DNA of 20,241 nt from Tubiluchus corallicola (Eukaryota > Priapulida > Priapulimorpha > Priapulimorphida > Tubiluchidae): positions 932,001-952,241 of the forward strand of contig JAQGDQ010000036.1 in NCBI GenBank assembly GCA_030141605.1. The letters are read 5' to 3'. The position numbers and the translations under genes are program-made. Below are positions 1-10,994 of the stretch, piece after piece. Below the pieces are notes generated by a model. It worked only from the letters and a program-made list of their open reading frames with translations. It ran no database searches and was not told the origin of the DNA. Positions within the stretch are counted from its first letter, which is position 1. Every line of letters starts with the position of its first letter.

Positions 1-429
1 CTTTCTGATCTATATATGCCCGCCAAACCACAGTGATGTTTCTTAACACAAACAACAACACAACACACGTGGCAGCATTTTAACATTTATATTTCACTCT
101 TGCCTATAATATTTTTCTCTTTATAATACTCGCCATCACCAAAAGAAGGCCAAATTGCTACATAAACTATAAATGTAAGTTGGCTGCGTTTACATTGCCT
201 CCGTAGTTTTTTCGTGTGTGTGCCAGGATAATCGAGATACACAAATACTTCACGACGAGAGATTTTCCTCAAAGAGAGACTCAACTCTGGTTAAGTAAAA
301 TCTGATCATTTTGTAGTAATTGCAAAAGATAGATACATACATGTATATTGTAACAAACTTTGAACTTGACGAAACTTGGTTTAGATCTTCTGCAGTTTTT
401 TACTTTCTTTACAATATCAACATTTACAC

Positions 430-680
430 GTCATTCCTTTGTGGCTCTAGGACCTCTGGTAGGCCCTTTAGCATCATAGCCCCGGGCCAAACGGCTCATC
501 TGTGGCTACCCCCCTCCCTCGTCCTCGTTCTAAAGTGGCCACGTAGGGAGTTAGCGACAGCCCATCTTCGATGGGAAAGAGATGACCAAATTAGACCGAC
601 AATAGGCTTTTGCAAGATTTCTGTCGACTGAATTGAGTTCACAGGCCAGATGAGACTGCTGCCCTCCATACAAGGTTAAT
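430..680. repeat. GC-richer block, possible dispersed repeat of unknown class
   Basis: This block is clearly richer in G and C than the flanks, with runs such as CCCCGGGCC and CCCCCCTCCCTCG, and it ends near a T-rich tract at about 692-708. That shape suggests an inserted element such as a SINE or a retroelement tail. I could not find a tRNA-like A/B box pair, terminal inverted repeats or a recognisable protein in any frame. The + strand reading frame across it (320-631) is probably incidental. Confidence 0.25.
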
Positions 681-839
681 GAATTTACATTTTGTTTTTT
701 TTTTGTTTTATTATTATCACATTCAGTACAATATAATGACATTAAGCACACATTGACATCAAAATTATTACGTCATACTGTATTAAATTGTTATGTTTCA
801 TACACTATCGTTATCATAAAAGAATAATTGTACTTCATT

Positions 840-873
840 GGGCTAGAGAAGCAAAGGCTTGTTTCTCTAGCCC
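840..873. repeat. Perfect 34-nt hairpin
   Basis: Two 11-base arms, GGGCTAGAGAA (840-850) and TTCTCTAGCCC (863-873), are exact reverse complements. The pairing continues inward: 851 with 862 is a G-T wobble, and 852-854 pair with 859-861. This gives a 15-bp stem closed by a four-base loop. It lies in otherwise AT-rich non-coding DNA. It could be the core of a small palindromic transposon or a transcribed structured RNA; the sequence alone does not decide. Confidence 0.7.
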
Positions 874-2101
874 TCTCTTGTATAAGCCCAGTATGGATGA
901 GTGAACAACAAAAAAAAAGAACTGGGAGAAAGGTTGATCACACAGGAAGGGTATAAGGATGTGTTACATTTATATTTACATTCTATAACAATCCGGGGTC
1001 GAAATATTTTATTTTTTCTGCGGAACACTGTTTGCCTTGCCAAAATAAAAATGAGCAAATGAATTTTCATGCAGAGCAATAATCTGTTTTTACTTTGCCT
1101 AGCTTTTATGCTGAATAATAATTAATGTAATCATTTGTGATGTGAAGCATAAATATGACTACTTTCTTATAGCTTATGACTTATGTATTACAACTGAGCG
1201 TGCATTTAGGTAGTAATTATTATAGGAACCAATTACAGCAAACCCTTTTTTATTCTGTCGTCTATTTTGGGTCAACCACAATATTTCAATTTAAAACACG
1301 ATCAATACCCATACATGTACGGTATTACTGGAAATTCATAGAAGTTTGAAAAACTTTTACGTACACTATAAACAGTCAAACAATGTGCTTATACAATATA
1401 AGTACATTAATACGTCTACTAACCTCGATCACTTGGGTGGTCTTTTTGGAACAATGGCTAATCAAACACCCCTTCTGTTACAAAACACTAAATTTTCACC
1501 AATACATTTTCTTCAGCGTTTGAAACGACCAAATCCTAAAATGTACTCGCAACATTTTTATGAAAGTTCACATAATTACGTCGCTAAAATCACACCACAC
1601 TATTACCACTGTTCAACACGCACGGACTAGCTTAGCAAACTAACTGAATCAAAGCTAAATTGGATCAATGAAAGGATCTGTGAAAATGGGAGCAGCCGCC
1701 CCACCTATTGCGCAAGCACGGAATTGCAATGAAAACACAAGCCTACACTATTATTAATTTTATGTGGAACGGTTAATACAGTGTAAGTGGTTTTAGTTAC
1801 TTTCTAAACAATCATGCAGCAAAATGAGGTACCCATTTGCACTGTATTAAAGCACTCTATCCGCCCTGTTGCAACTGGTAAACGCTCAATATTGTAATAT
1901 CAAAAAATTAACGCTTGTAAATAACAAATAATGTGACAAAATTAACAAAAAATATAATAAAAAACTAATGCAATGTAAGACTCCCAAAACGCGTAATGTA
2001 ATAACCTGAAGTTGAACGCATATTGTACGTAACACCAAAAAACACATACTGTAATGACAAAATTCTATCAATTCTCAGTCATAATGTTATAACGTTATAA
2101 T

Positions 2102-2105
<4 letters not shown>

Positions 2106-2183
<78 letters not shown>
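2106..2183. repeat. (TC)39 microsatellite
   Basis: Uninterrupted TC dinucleotide repeat of 78 bp, a polypyrimidine tract on the + strand. It directly follows a short palindromic stretch, TTATAACGTTATAA, at about 2087-2100. Confidence 0.97.
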
Positions 2184-2186
<3 letters not shown>

Positions 2187-2612
2187 GCTGACATGTGGAT
2201 ACTTTATTAAAAATTAACGTGACTGATGCTGTGAATTTTGCTTTACTGGTTATACTAAATAATAAGCCTAATAGTCGAACAACGAATACTACTTCAAGTT
2301 AGATACCTGTGCGTAGGCTTACTAATGTATTGAGACACATTTTCTGATTTCACCATGTAACATAATAGTGTTCTAGAATATTACGCATGGTATTGACAAA
2401 CCATATGAGAAGTGTCTCAGGTAAAATTAACTCGAAGTAGTGAAATAACACCATAACCCTTCCAAACAAAGTAAGGAAACGCACCATTCCCACATATTCA
2501 GCACTACGCCCACTAGAATAGATATGTAGTTTTTGGATTATCGGTTTCTTGTAGTGTATGTTCACCCTGCAAAACCCTAAGTTTGCATATATATATTATG
2601 TACATACATATA

Positions 2613-2752
<140 letters not shown>

Positions 2753-3095
2753 TATCAAGATGTGGCCGCTCATGCACGCACGTGGAATTGGAAAGAGCAC
2801 TCGGTAGCTCGCCAGACAGAATGGGCAAGCTCTCTTTTTTTACCAGTCTTAGTTTTGCGCGATACAGTTGCAAATCTGAGAAAAGATTATTTTTAATTTG
2901 GCGCGCATGTTCTCTAATAGTGCATATCAGTCATAGTACTAACTTGCATAGCATAGCAAAGCAATGATCTTTGCAAAAGCTCACTTTATTTTCGAAATCC
3001 ACTCTGCTTTTTGCAAGTGAGGTAAATTAAGTCTGTAATCATTGTATATGTGATTTTCTACTTTATGCGGAAGAAATGGTAGGCTAAGATTAAGT

Positions 3096-3106
3096 GGGGG
3101 GGGGGG
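3096..3106 (+). repeat. G11 homopolymer
   Basis: Eleven consecutive G residues in AT-rich intergenic DNA. Confidence 0.9.
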
Positions 3107-3445
3107 CTAATAAGGTGACAAAGCGGAGGACTTAAGTCATCCTAACGTTTTGAGATTCCAACTGCCTTGCTGAATCTGATAGTTGCACTCCGTGATCCTC
3201 TGTTTGTAATCTACGTTTCAGTCAGTTTTTACTGTCACTCATGAGTTAGAAAAATAAATGACGATGGAAATTTAGTGAAAACTCGAGATTTTATTTTAAT
3301 AAAAATTTATTTAGTAACATCATCTAAATAATTTGTTGTACAAGCACATGTATCTGAACTATCGTTGTGCGCTGCATCTTCACACAGGACCCTGTTGTGA
3401 ACGAGCACTGTGCTCAACCAGGTTTATCCTGCTTAAAGATTTATG

Positions 3446-3584
<139 letters not shown>

Positions 3585-4159
3585 GTAATAATGATAGATG
3601 ATTCCTGCGTGTCAAACCGCTTTTTTCAAATCAGTAAAGTTTAATTACTATACATCTAAAATTACAAAAAGTCGTCGTAAAAACTTGAGTTGGGATATTG
3701 TAGTGTCACACTTACTTGCATGTAGGTAGTTATCTTACTTGTCTAGTTGACATTTACATCGTGCTAGAATGCTAAAATGACCACAGACAAGTGCCCTCTA
3801 CTATCCAACCAAATGTGAACTGAAGCGCTAATTTCTTAACAAGATTGTAAACTACTTGTAGGATTATGTCTGGAGTGAGATTCGCAACAAAAGAAGTGCC
3901 AAAAAATGCATTGTTTACTGAAGGAGTCATGTCCACTTCTCCACCCCTTGTTTTCTTGGCAACTGGTCGACAAGGTGCCAGGCCGAGGCCATTGAAGATA
4001 CCAATGGTGTAATAATTCCTCCTCCTAGATAATTGGGATCATAAACACTCAGCAAGATTTGTTAACACCTGTATTGTGTTGCTAGATTGGAATCGACGGC
4101 TGCAGCAGACAGTTACAGAAGACTTGTTCCATGTGGTACCTAGATGAACTCACGCACAT

Positions 4160-4189
4160 TATATTTGGGAGAAAGCAAACCATCAGACG
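4160..4189 (+). promoter_or_regulatory. Possible TATA box and initiator of the Dickkopf gene
   Basis: TATATTT at 4160-4166 lies about 25 bp before TCAGACG (4183-4189), which resembles an initiator with the start A at 4185. The ATG at 4221 would then follow a leader of roughly 36 nt. The spacing is normal for a TATA promoter, but TATA-like words are common in DNA this AT-rich, and an upstream non-coding exon is not excluded. Confidence 0.3.
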
Positions 4190-4220
4190 TTCTTTCTTAA
4201 TCGCTTTCTTGAACTGAGAA

Positions 4221-4442
4221 ATGGATATGAAAATCATTTTCTTACTAGCTCTTTTAGAGTTATGTGCAGCACAAGGATACTTATGGAACTGGGCATGGAC
4301 TAATCCTGTAAGAACGGACGACAGAGCAGACAGAGAAGAAACTACACAGCGAGATGCAAAGCACTTCCACGAAAGGAATATTCATCGTTCTTCGGACCCA
4401 GCCAGCAACAGAACAGAGAGAAAATTCTATAGCGTTTACCAG
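4221..4442 (+). CDS. DKK: Dickkopf exon 1: signal peptide and N-terminal region
   Basis: This exon encodes residues 1-74 and ends in phase 0 at a CAG|GTATAA donor. The chosen ATG opens a clean hydrophobic signal peptide. The rest is hydrophilic, starting with a Trp-rich patch (YLWNWAW) and then becoming rich in Arg, Asp and Glu, with one NRT sequon. Any 5' UTR exon further upstream is not visible. Confidence 0.85.
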
Positions 4443-6827
4443 GTATAAATTATTGTAAGCATTATTGTAGTTACTTCCATAACAGAATCGCAATCTTTTG
4501 ACATTTAAAAGCAATCTACGAACATTTGCATTATGTAATGTGATTCATCGAATTAAGTTAGGGCATTTTAAGACTCTTCTAAGAAAGAGTTTAAAAAATC
4601 GGATAAACAACAATAATAATAGTAATAATAATAAAGAATAATAATAAATAAACGTTTGATTTCCAATAAGATTCTGCAAGTATTGCAGAAGCTTATTTAG
4701 ATACATTTATTGCCTGCTTTCTTAATCAGTAATAATCGTACTAAAATTAAAATAACGTTGGCAAATTGAAATAATTTATATCGTTGTTAGAAACCTTGCG
4801 AAAATGACAAGAGTTGTGGAAAAGGAAAATACTGCGACAAACACTACGGTACTTGTGAGCAACACAAACCGTTAGGAGTTTTATGCAGGAGAGATGGGCA
4901 TTGTCAAAGAGGGCTGGAATGTGTTTTTGGAAAGTGTCGACATAGAATACCCGAAGGATACCTAGGTAAGCATTTAGCAGTAAACACCAGACTACCAAAC
5001 GTATTCTTGAGCAAATTATTTCGATAAATAGTTTTGTTAACTACAAATATTAAGGCTGTCCACATGATATAGGAATCATGTTGTGCATAGGAAACCCCCG
5101 CAGGGATTACATCTATGGTTATAGGAAGGATGCATGGCTTCCCATAGGCAATGGACGAGAATCCGCAATGAACTTTTTTATCATACAATTCAGCATTCTG
5201 CAGTCGGGAACCAGCACTCAGTGGCATACGACTATATGATGTAAAACAGTTGTGTTCATAACGAAGGCGTTTTAACAGACGGCAGAGGACTGAGAGGAGT
5301 CACGTTTGGACGCGTTTACATCGTTCCCCAGCGAGAGAAACAGTTCGTTGAAAGAGCGTATGTAGTATGTACACAACTAAACCAGGGTGTAAACCAACAT
5401 CGCCTTGGAGGCCTGGCTTGGAATTCCACTGCTTGCTCCAACTTTGATCGGGGCTTAATACAATCAAAGTATTAAAACACGTGTGAAGAAGTGTCATTAA
5501 AAATATAATTACTGATTTTGTTCAAGCCAAATGCACTAAATCTATAGATTCATCTATTCATATTAAAGTCATTCAGATTTTGAAAATACAGTTATTGCTT
5601 TCATTACAGACTATAGTGAGAATTACAGAACGCTTGCTTTAACAAGTTGGGTATAGCCGTGTTGTCGGGTATTTCGCCAACCAAAAAATTGCAATTTTGC
5701 AATCGGTCATTCAACTTGGTGTTTCATCGATCTCGTCAACTCAGCAGTCAACCAGCTAAATATCATCCAGCCGACTGATAAGCAAATAGCTTGCTAACCG
5801 GTTAGTTAACCAGCCAAGTACCAGCCAACTATAGGCTAGACGACATGCATTTTGCTGTCAGCTGACGAACTAGACAACAAAAAAAACAGCTATTTGTCAG
5901 CCTGACTTGCTAACCATCAATCAATCATGCCAAAAGACCATTAACCAAGGAAGCAATTAACCGACTAACCGATTGACCAACAACCGCCCACTCATTAATA
6001 TCTGAAGTGATTGATAATCAGTCAACCAATTAACAAACGCAACCAAATAGCTAATCAGTTGCCCGAATTAGATCTTTAATAGCTCCCAATAACTTGTCGT
6101 AGGTATAGGCCTATATCAGCATGTTTTTTTTATAAAATCTTTTAATATATATTTTTTAATTGTAGAAGCTCGTTGTAAACATGATAGTGATTGTGGACCC
6201 AACCAATGTTGCGCCAAACAACATGGCGAACGAGTCTGTAAAGCCAAACTTGCAATAGGAACAAAATGCTATGTTCCTGATGGAGGAGTGGACTACAGTC
6301 TCAATCAGCTTTGTCCATGTGAATCGGGCTTAGTGTGCAAATACAGGCCAAGACAGAAACGACGAGAGTGAGTAAAAGTTTCTCATTTCTCAGCTTACTT
6401 ATTCACCAGTTTTATTATTTTGAGAATCCTGCACTTAATAGTTAATGCGAATGATACGATTGTAGGCCTGCTTAACCCATTTGGTATAAAATTACTGTCA
6501 TCAGAACAATACATGGTTTATAAAAATATAATGCAAGTTTAAAAACAAAATTCGCCTTTAAAATAAAACTTAAGAAGATTTTATTGGTAAGCAGGTTTCA
6601 TTCAGTAAGACTTCTTTCATTAATATGGTTTTGGAATATATGCTTGAATGCAGATATAAACTTGAAAATTACTCTTTAATATTTCACCAGTTTTACAAAG
6701 AGTACTGACTTGTGCTCGAGGCTTCTAAAAGCTTTCCTCACAAGCTTTTTTTATTTTTGCTAGGGAGGAGTTCGAATGGCAGTTTTGGACAGACTACGAA
6801 GACATGAGATGTGTTCCAGCATTATGA
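4221..6827 (+). CDS. DKK: Dickkopf family secreted protein, Dkk3-like (four exons)
   Basis: The coding exons 4221-4442, 4791-4965, 6166-6367 and 6764-6827 join in frame through GT-AG introns to give 220 residues. Residues 1-18 are a signal peptide (MDMKIIFLLALLELCAAQ), followed by a polar N-terminal region with an N-glycosylation sequon at N63. Residues 77-123 form Cys-rich domain 1 with eight cysteines. Residues 136-216 form Cys-rich domain 2 with all ten cysteines in colipase-fold order (C-x5-C-x4-CC-x8-C-x9-C-x14-C-x-C-x5-C-x25-C). Dickkopf proteins are extracellular modulators of Wnt signalling; Dkk1/2/4 bind LRP5/6, whereas Dkk3 behaves differently. The short linker between domains (about 12 residues) and the CPCxSGLxC motif resemble Dkk3. 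A furin-like RQKR (195-198) lies in the last loop. The class is inferred by eye; membership of the family is secure. Confidence 0.88.
4791..4965 (+). CDS. DKK: Dickkopf exon 2: Cys-rich domain 1
   Basis: The acceptor is TTGTTAG|AAACC and the donor CTAG|GTAAGC, leaving one base of a split Glu codon. It encodes residues 75-132. Cysteines fall at 77, 83, 89, 96, 106, 112, 118 and 123. The usual Dickkopf domain 1 has ten: the cysteine normally closing CxxC after Cys96 and one of the normal CC pair at 112 are absent. Confidence 0.88.
4966..6165 (+). other. Dickkopf intron 2
   Basis: A 1200-bp GT-AG intron with two unusual parts. About 5040-5480 is GC-richer and non-repetitive, with short open frames but no protein I recognise; it may be an old insertion. 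About 5720-6065 is a degenerate low-complexity tract built from variants of CAACCAGC and GACTAACC. Confidence 0.7.
5720..6065. repeat. Degenerate CAACC/TAACC-type repeat tract
   Basis: Words such as TCAACCAGC, TAACCAGCCAA, ACCAGCCAACT, GACTAACCGATTGACC and GTCAACCAATTAAC recur at short, irregular spacing on the + strand for about 340 bp. It looks like an old decayed minisatellite rather than coding sequence. No exact unit length can be given by eye. Confidence 0.6.
6166..6367 (+). CDS. DKK: Dickkopf exon 3: most of Cys-rich domain 2
   Basis: The acceptor is TTTTAATTGTAG|AAG and the donor GAGA|GTGAGT. It completes Glu133, encodes residues 134-199 and leaves two bases of Glu200. It carries nine of the ten colipase-fold cysteines (136, 142, 147, 148, 157, 167, 182, 184, 190) and ends in the basic stretch RPRQKRR. 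Confidence 0.88.
6764..6827 (+). CDS. DKK: Dickkopf exon 4: C-terminus and stop
   Basis: The acceptor is TTTTTGCTAG|GGAGG. This short exon encodes EEFEWQFWTDYEDMRCVPAL and then TGA. It supplies the tenth domain 2 cysteine (C216) in the usual C-terminal position. The acidic, aromatic-rich stretch before it follows directly on the basic RQKRR run from exon 3. Confidence 0.85.
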
Positions 6828-7260
6828 TCTCGCACAGTTCAAGTTCTGTTTAAATTGCCTGTTTTGGTGTTATGATTACGTGATAAATATTTATTATGTT
6901 ATAAACCTGTTTAATTAATGTTAAGGTTTTGTATCTAGCAAAGTGTGTTCTTAGTCATTCTGCTACTTGCTTGGCTGTTAAAGCAGCCTATATTCAAAGC
7001 ATTGGTAGGTCAATGAAGAAGAATCTATCAACTTCCAAATACTCCAAACTACTAATGTCACAAAACACTTATTTGATGTGTAGTACCAAAATATTTTTTA
7101 ATCACACGATTTGCTGACAAATCTCTCCCCAGGAAAAATGTTAGCAATTATAGTTTATACTGTAATGGCATGTTGCCTGATCATGTTATTTTAAAGTGTA
7201 ACCGTTACTTAGTCATGTACATAAAAATGTAAAAATGTAAATAAGAATATAATTTACAAT
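6828..7260 (+). other. Putative Dickkopf 3' UTR
   Basis: Non-coding AT-rich DNA after the Dickkopf stop. There is no AATAAA close by; the variant GATAAA near 6882 and AATAAG-like words around 7240 are the nearest candidates, and true AATAAA words first appear near 7536 and 7594. The 3' end cannot be fixed from sequence. Confidence 0.35.
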
Positions 7261-7323
7261 AGACAACTTAATTCTTCATTTTACGTAAAATCAAGCAGAT
7301 CGGTTTCGTGTTTAACAGCTATT

Positions 7324-7542
7324 TTAAAAAAATTTCCACGAGCGCACAATGTGGCTACAGATCTTAAAAAAATCTTTGAGTTCACTTTACTGAACGCATG
7401 GACACTTTACTTTGAAGATCGAGTAATTGAAGACATATTAAAATTGATTAACATCACAGGTAAATCAAATACAGATTCAGATCAGATTAATTCTAGTCGA
7501 GTTACAATCTGGATGTTACAATTGCAAAAACAGCAAAAATAA
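7324..7542 (+). pseudogene. Possible piggyBac transposase fragment
   Basis: The frame reads KKFPRAHNVATDLKKIFEF and then TLLNAWTLYFEDRVIEDI, followed by LKLINITGKSN, to a stop at 7542. The pattern of a Leu/aromatic pair, an acidic residue, two hydrophobics, Glu, Ile and then Asn a few residues on resembles the start of the piggyBac-type DDE domain (family pattern roughly F.LFF.D.LI..IV..TN). Only this short piece is present, with no catalytic Asp residues, no visible terminal repeats and no good start codon. Chance resemblance is possible. Confidence 0.3.
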
Positions 7543-7644
7543 ACATCAACAGAAAAATCCAGCTTGGAAGACTTAATTAAGAGCGTTTATAAAAAATAAA
7601 AATGAAAAACACTGACAGTTCGTTTGTTTTACCTTAAATATCGC

Positions 7645-7698
7645 CTTATTCATAATAGCCACTTTATTCATCATAGCCAGTTTATTCATCATAGTCAC
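7645..7698 (-). repeat. Three 18-bp tandem repeats carrying AATAAA (likely poly(A) region of ceramide synthase)
   Basis: Three adjacent 18-bp units (7645-7662, 7663-7680, 7681-7698) differ at only a few positions. On the - strand the second and third contain exact AATAAA (from TTTATT at 7663-7668 and 7681-7686), and the first has AATAAG. U/GU-rich sequence follows on the - strand below 7640. This is a natural place for cleavage of the ceramide synthase transcript, although other AATAAA words on the - strand (for example near 8649, 9098, 10290 and 10395) are also possible sites. Confidence 0.5.
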
Positions 7699-10600
7699 TT
7701 TAAACAGAAATTACACATGGGAATAAAATACAATTATTATAAGCAAGCGAGTACACATGTACATGTACACATACACATGTATCAGAAGAAAGTAAACATG
7801 ATACCTAAATCACACAAAATCAGTGCCAGGCTTCGCATAGATAACAGTTCACAAATATTTCTAGACCTAACTCATTTCCAACTTACAAAAATTTCTTCAC
7901 ACTAAAAATAAAATTATATTGAAGAACTTACAAATGTATGTAGACTTACATGCTTTTTGACATAAGATGAAAATCACTATTAGAATATCAAGTACAACAA
8001 TGCACAAGAACGATTATATACATGTCATGATGAAGTGTATTATACTTCATTTACCATTTTAAAACACTTCACGCTGTCAAAAACTGACAAATCTTATTTC
8101 AATTTTTAGTAATTTTTAAGAGCTTTCTGGCAATATAATAGGTCGAAATTTACACCATGCAATTACTACAATATCATTAGCAGCTTTTATAAAGACACGA
8201 ACATTAGTAACTTTGTTTAAGATTTGGACAAAGTGATTATAATAAAATGAAAAGTGCAATATTTACATACATTTACGATAAGCAAACTGCATACTTAGTT
8301 GTATGGAAAACACTCCAAGAATTTTTAATTTAAACAAGAAAATGATAATTATCATAGATATTTTGTAAATCTGAGATAGAATGAAATTTACAATAGTATA
8401 ATCTCAAAAATCATCACACGAATCATTACTTTATTAGAAAGTAAATCAAGGTTATTTTAGAATGACACGATTCACTAGTAGCCTTATTGTAAAATTTACA
8501 CTTCAGTAATTATTAAAAGAAATACATAGTACAATCGTAAACTACAAATAATTATGCCCCTATCATAGCAGCAAGATTTATCACAAATCAGTAAAAAGAA
8601 TTCCAAGTAAAATGAGCTCTGGAAGTTGTCTCTAGACAAGATAGATGGGTTTATTATATTTGTAGGTAGGTTCACAGTAATAATGCAAATACAGTATAAT
8701 TACTAACACCATAACAGTTATGATGAAATATTGACGAAATTAGTCAGTCACATTTACAATATTTTAATGTTACTCTTTAAGTGCACTGTCTATGAAAATT
8801 TGTACACTTACACAGAAACAAACAAGAAACCAGCCTCAAATGTTATTTAAAAAGAATAAAAAGAGCTACTGGAAATCACGAGAGCTTCATCTTAAATGCT
8901 TGAAATAAATAATTGAAGTAAATGGTTTTTTCAATAATTGAAATATTTTTTGAAAAATGACAAAAGAAAGTTTTATGTGCCGACTGCAATGTAATTAAAA
9001 CTGCTGACTGAATTAGCAGTGCTGACACATACAATAAAAATTCTCTAAACAGTCATTTACTACAAAACTTATGGTTGCAAAAATACCTGAGAAATTTATT
9101 GAAGAAATGTTCTTCAAGGAATGCTTCTCAATAAGTTTGTAAGTGAATATTATGCAATTTCAAACAGTTTTTTTAAAAAATATGGCACAGACATGGCAAA
9201 AATAGATACAGCATTTAAAAAAAGCAAGAGCTTGCCTAACCTGACTATACTGCACTAATCTGGACAAATTTCACTGTGTATGAAAGGGCTTTTAATTCAA
9301 ATCCCGTCATTGGTAACTAAACCTAAATGGCACACACGTATTATTAAATACTGAGAAGCAAAGTTTAAGCTCAAATATTTTGAAATTGGTCTGTGAACTG
9401 ACTCCAATTACAAAACGTCACAAGTTACAATCTATAAAAACACAACACATTATAAACAATTCTATTGATCCCAGTTTAACAAATAATTACTTTATCTGAA
9501 ACAAGTATCATAAAATCATTATAATTTCCTACAATATTTCCTAAAATAAAAGACAGACAAAGTATACACAATATTTACAGCTAAGAAAATAGCATCATGT
9601 TCGTGGGCTCTCATATAAATTACAAGCAAATATAATAATACATAACAGTTTACACAAAAATGCATGCACTCTATGAACAATTTAAAGCCAGTTTAGATAT
9701 GCACAATCAAATTTTCACACAAGCAGTACACTTACTGGTGCCACTTAAATATAATACAGAATTAATACTGATGAAAACTTTTAATATATCTTTACTCAGT
9801 ATAGCATATTGAAAAAGGCCTGACAAAATGTCAATTTTGTTACCAAATCACAACATGTTATAATGTAGACAGTGTTGAGTTGAATGTGTGCTGTACATAT
9901 TTAATTAATGCCAGATATATTGAATGGTTTCTTTACAAAAAAAATAACAGTCTGCACTCTTCCAGTTTTACAAATGGTTTATAAGTTACTCTAGTATTTT
10001 TTTTAGAAAAAAAACAAGACTGTGAAAGTTCTCCATTTTAGGACTAAAATTTCCCCAGTTTTAGAATGATATGGAAACACAGCCTTAACGGAGCAAAAAA
10101 GCACTTGGTTACATACTCTGCATCGTTACTAAACATAGCAAATTATATGTATATGTCAGCATGTATCATTACAGTTATGTATGGCCAAACTTAAGAATGA
10201 AGGCACCTCAACTGAAAACAGTAGCAACGACGCAATTAACAATAACAAACTGTATTTAAAAAAACTTTCTCATTAATCCCGATTACAAAAAAAGTTTATT
10301 TCGTAATACTAAATATTGGCTTATTGCACTACATACCACATTTTCTACAAATTTTACCAATTCCCACAAATTTTTTAATTGCTGAAATGAAATCACTTTT
10401 TATTTATGTACTATTTTAATGTTTACTTCACAAATTATTATGGTACAATGAATCAGCTTCATATTTTCTAAAAACTACTTATTTCAGTCTTCACATTTCC
10501 CCCAACCTAATCATCAAAATAAAAAACAAGCATTTGAGAACTTACCAAATTAAAAGTTACGTAGTACATAGGTAGCAAGTTGACAAATGTTATAAAATGT

Positions 10601-10994
10601 GATTCTTACACATAATCACAATTTTTTTGTATACAACAGCAATTAATTTTTAAAGGCTGAGCTCCAAGTATTATCACCATTGCTATAAGTGGCAAACCTG
10701 AGCATGATTCAGACTAGAAATTCTAATCAGTTATATGTAATTGCTTTCCCAAGAGCACAGAAGCAACAGCAATACCAAGAAAAGAATGTTATTATGCTAT
10801 ACTAGCAGATTAACTTGCTAGTTAAATTGGCTGCTGGCAATTTATAATAACATCAGTAATCAGTCAACAGCAACATAAGATTTGAATTGATTTCTACACT
10901 GATAGTTCAAGTATCATCGGCATCTTTGGTTGCCATTTTTAAACACCCATTCATGTTTCAGTGGTGTTGAGCATTTCAAGGAATCCAGGCACAA
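7699..10994 (-). other. Putative long 3' UTR of ceramide synthase
   Basis: About 3.3 kb of AT-rich DNA without splice-bounded exons or long open frames lies between the ceramide synthase stop codon and the tandem AATAAA repeats. It contains a 14-bp perfect palindrome, ATGATAATTATCAT, at 8342-8355, and a 7-bp stem at 10801-10822 (ACTAGCA/TGCTAGT). If one of the nearer AATAAA words is used, much of this would instead be intergenic. Confidence 0.35.

Noticed and set aside
320-631. 103-codon frame through the GC-rich block on the + strand
   Set aside because: No family resemblance, no splice context, and half of it is ordinary AT-rich sequence.
1346-1630. 94-codon open frame on the + strand
   Set aside because: Low-complexity AT-biased composition, no recognisable domain and no splice or promoter context.
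4791-6827. Reading the cysteine-rich protein as a prokineticin/AVIT-type peptide because of the colipase-like domain
   Set aside because: Two cysteine-rich domains in tandem after a signal peptide and long polar N-terminus are the Dickkopf layout; prokineticins have a single domain right after the signal peptide.
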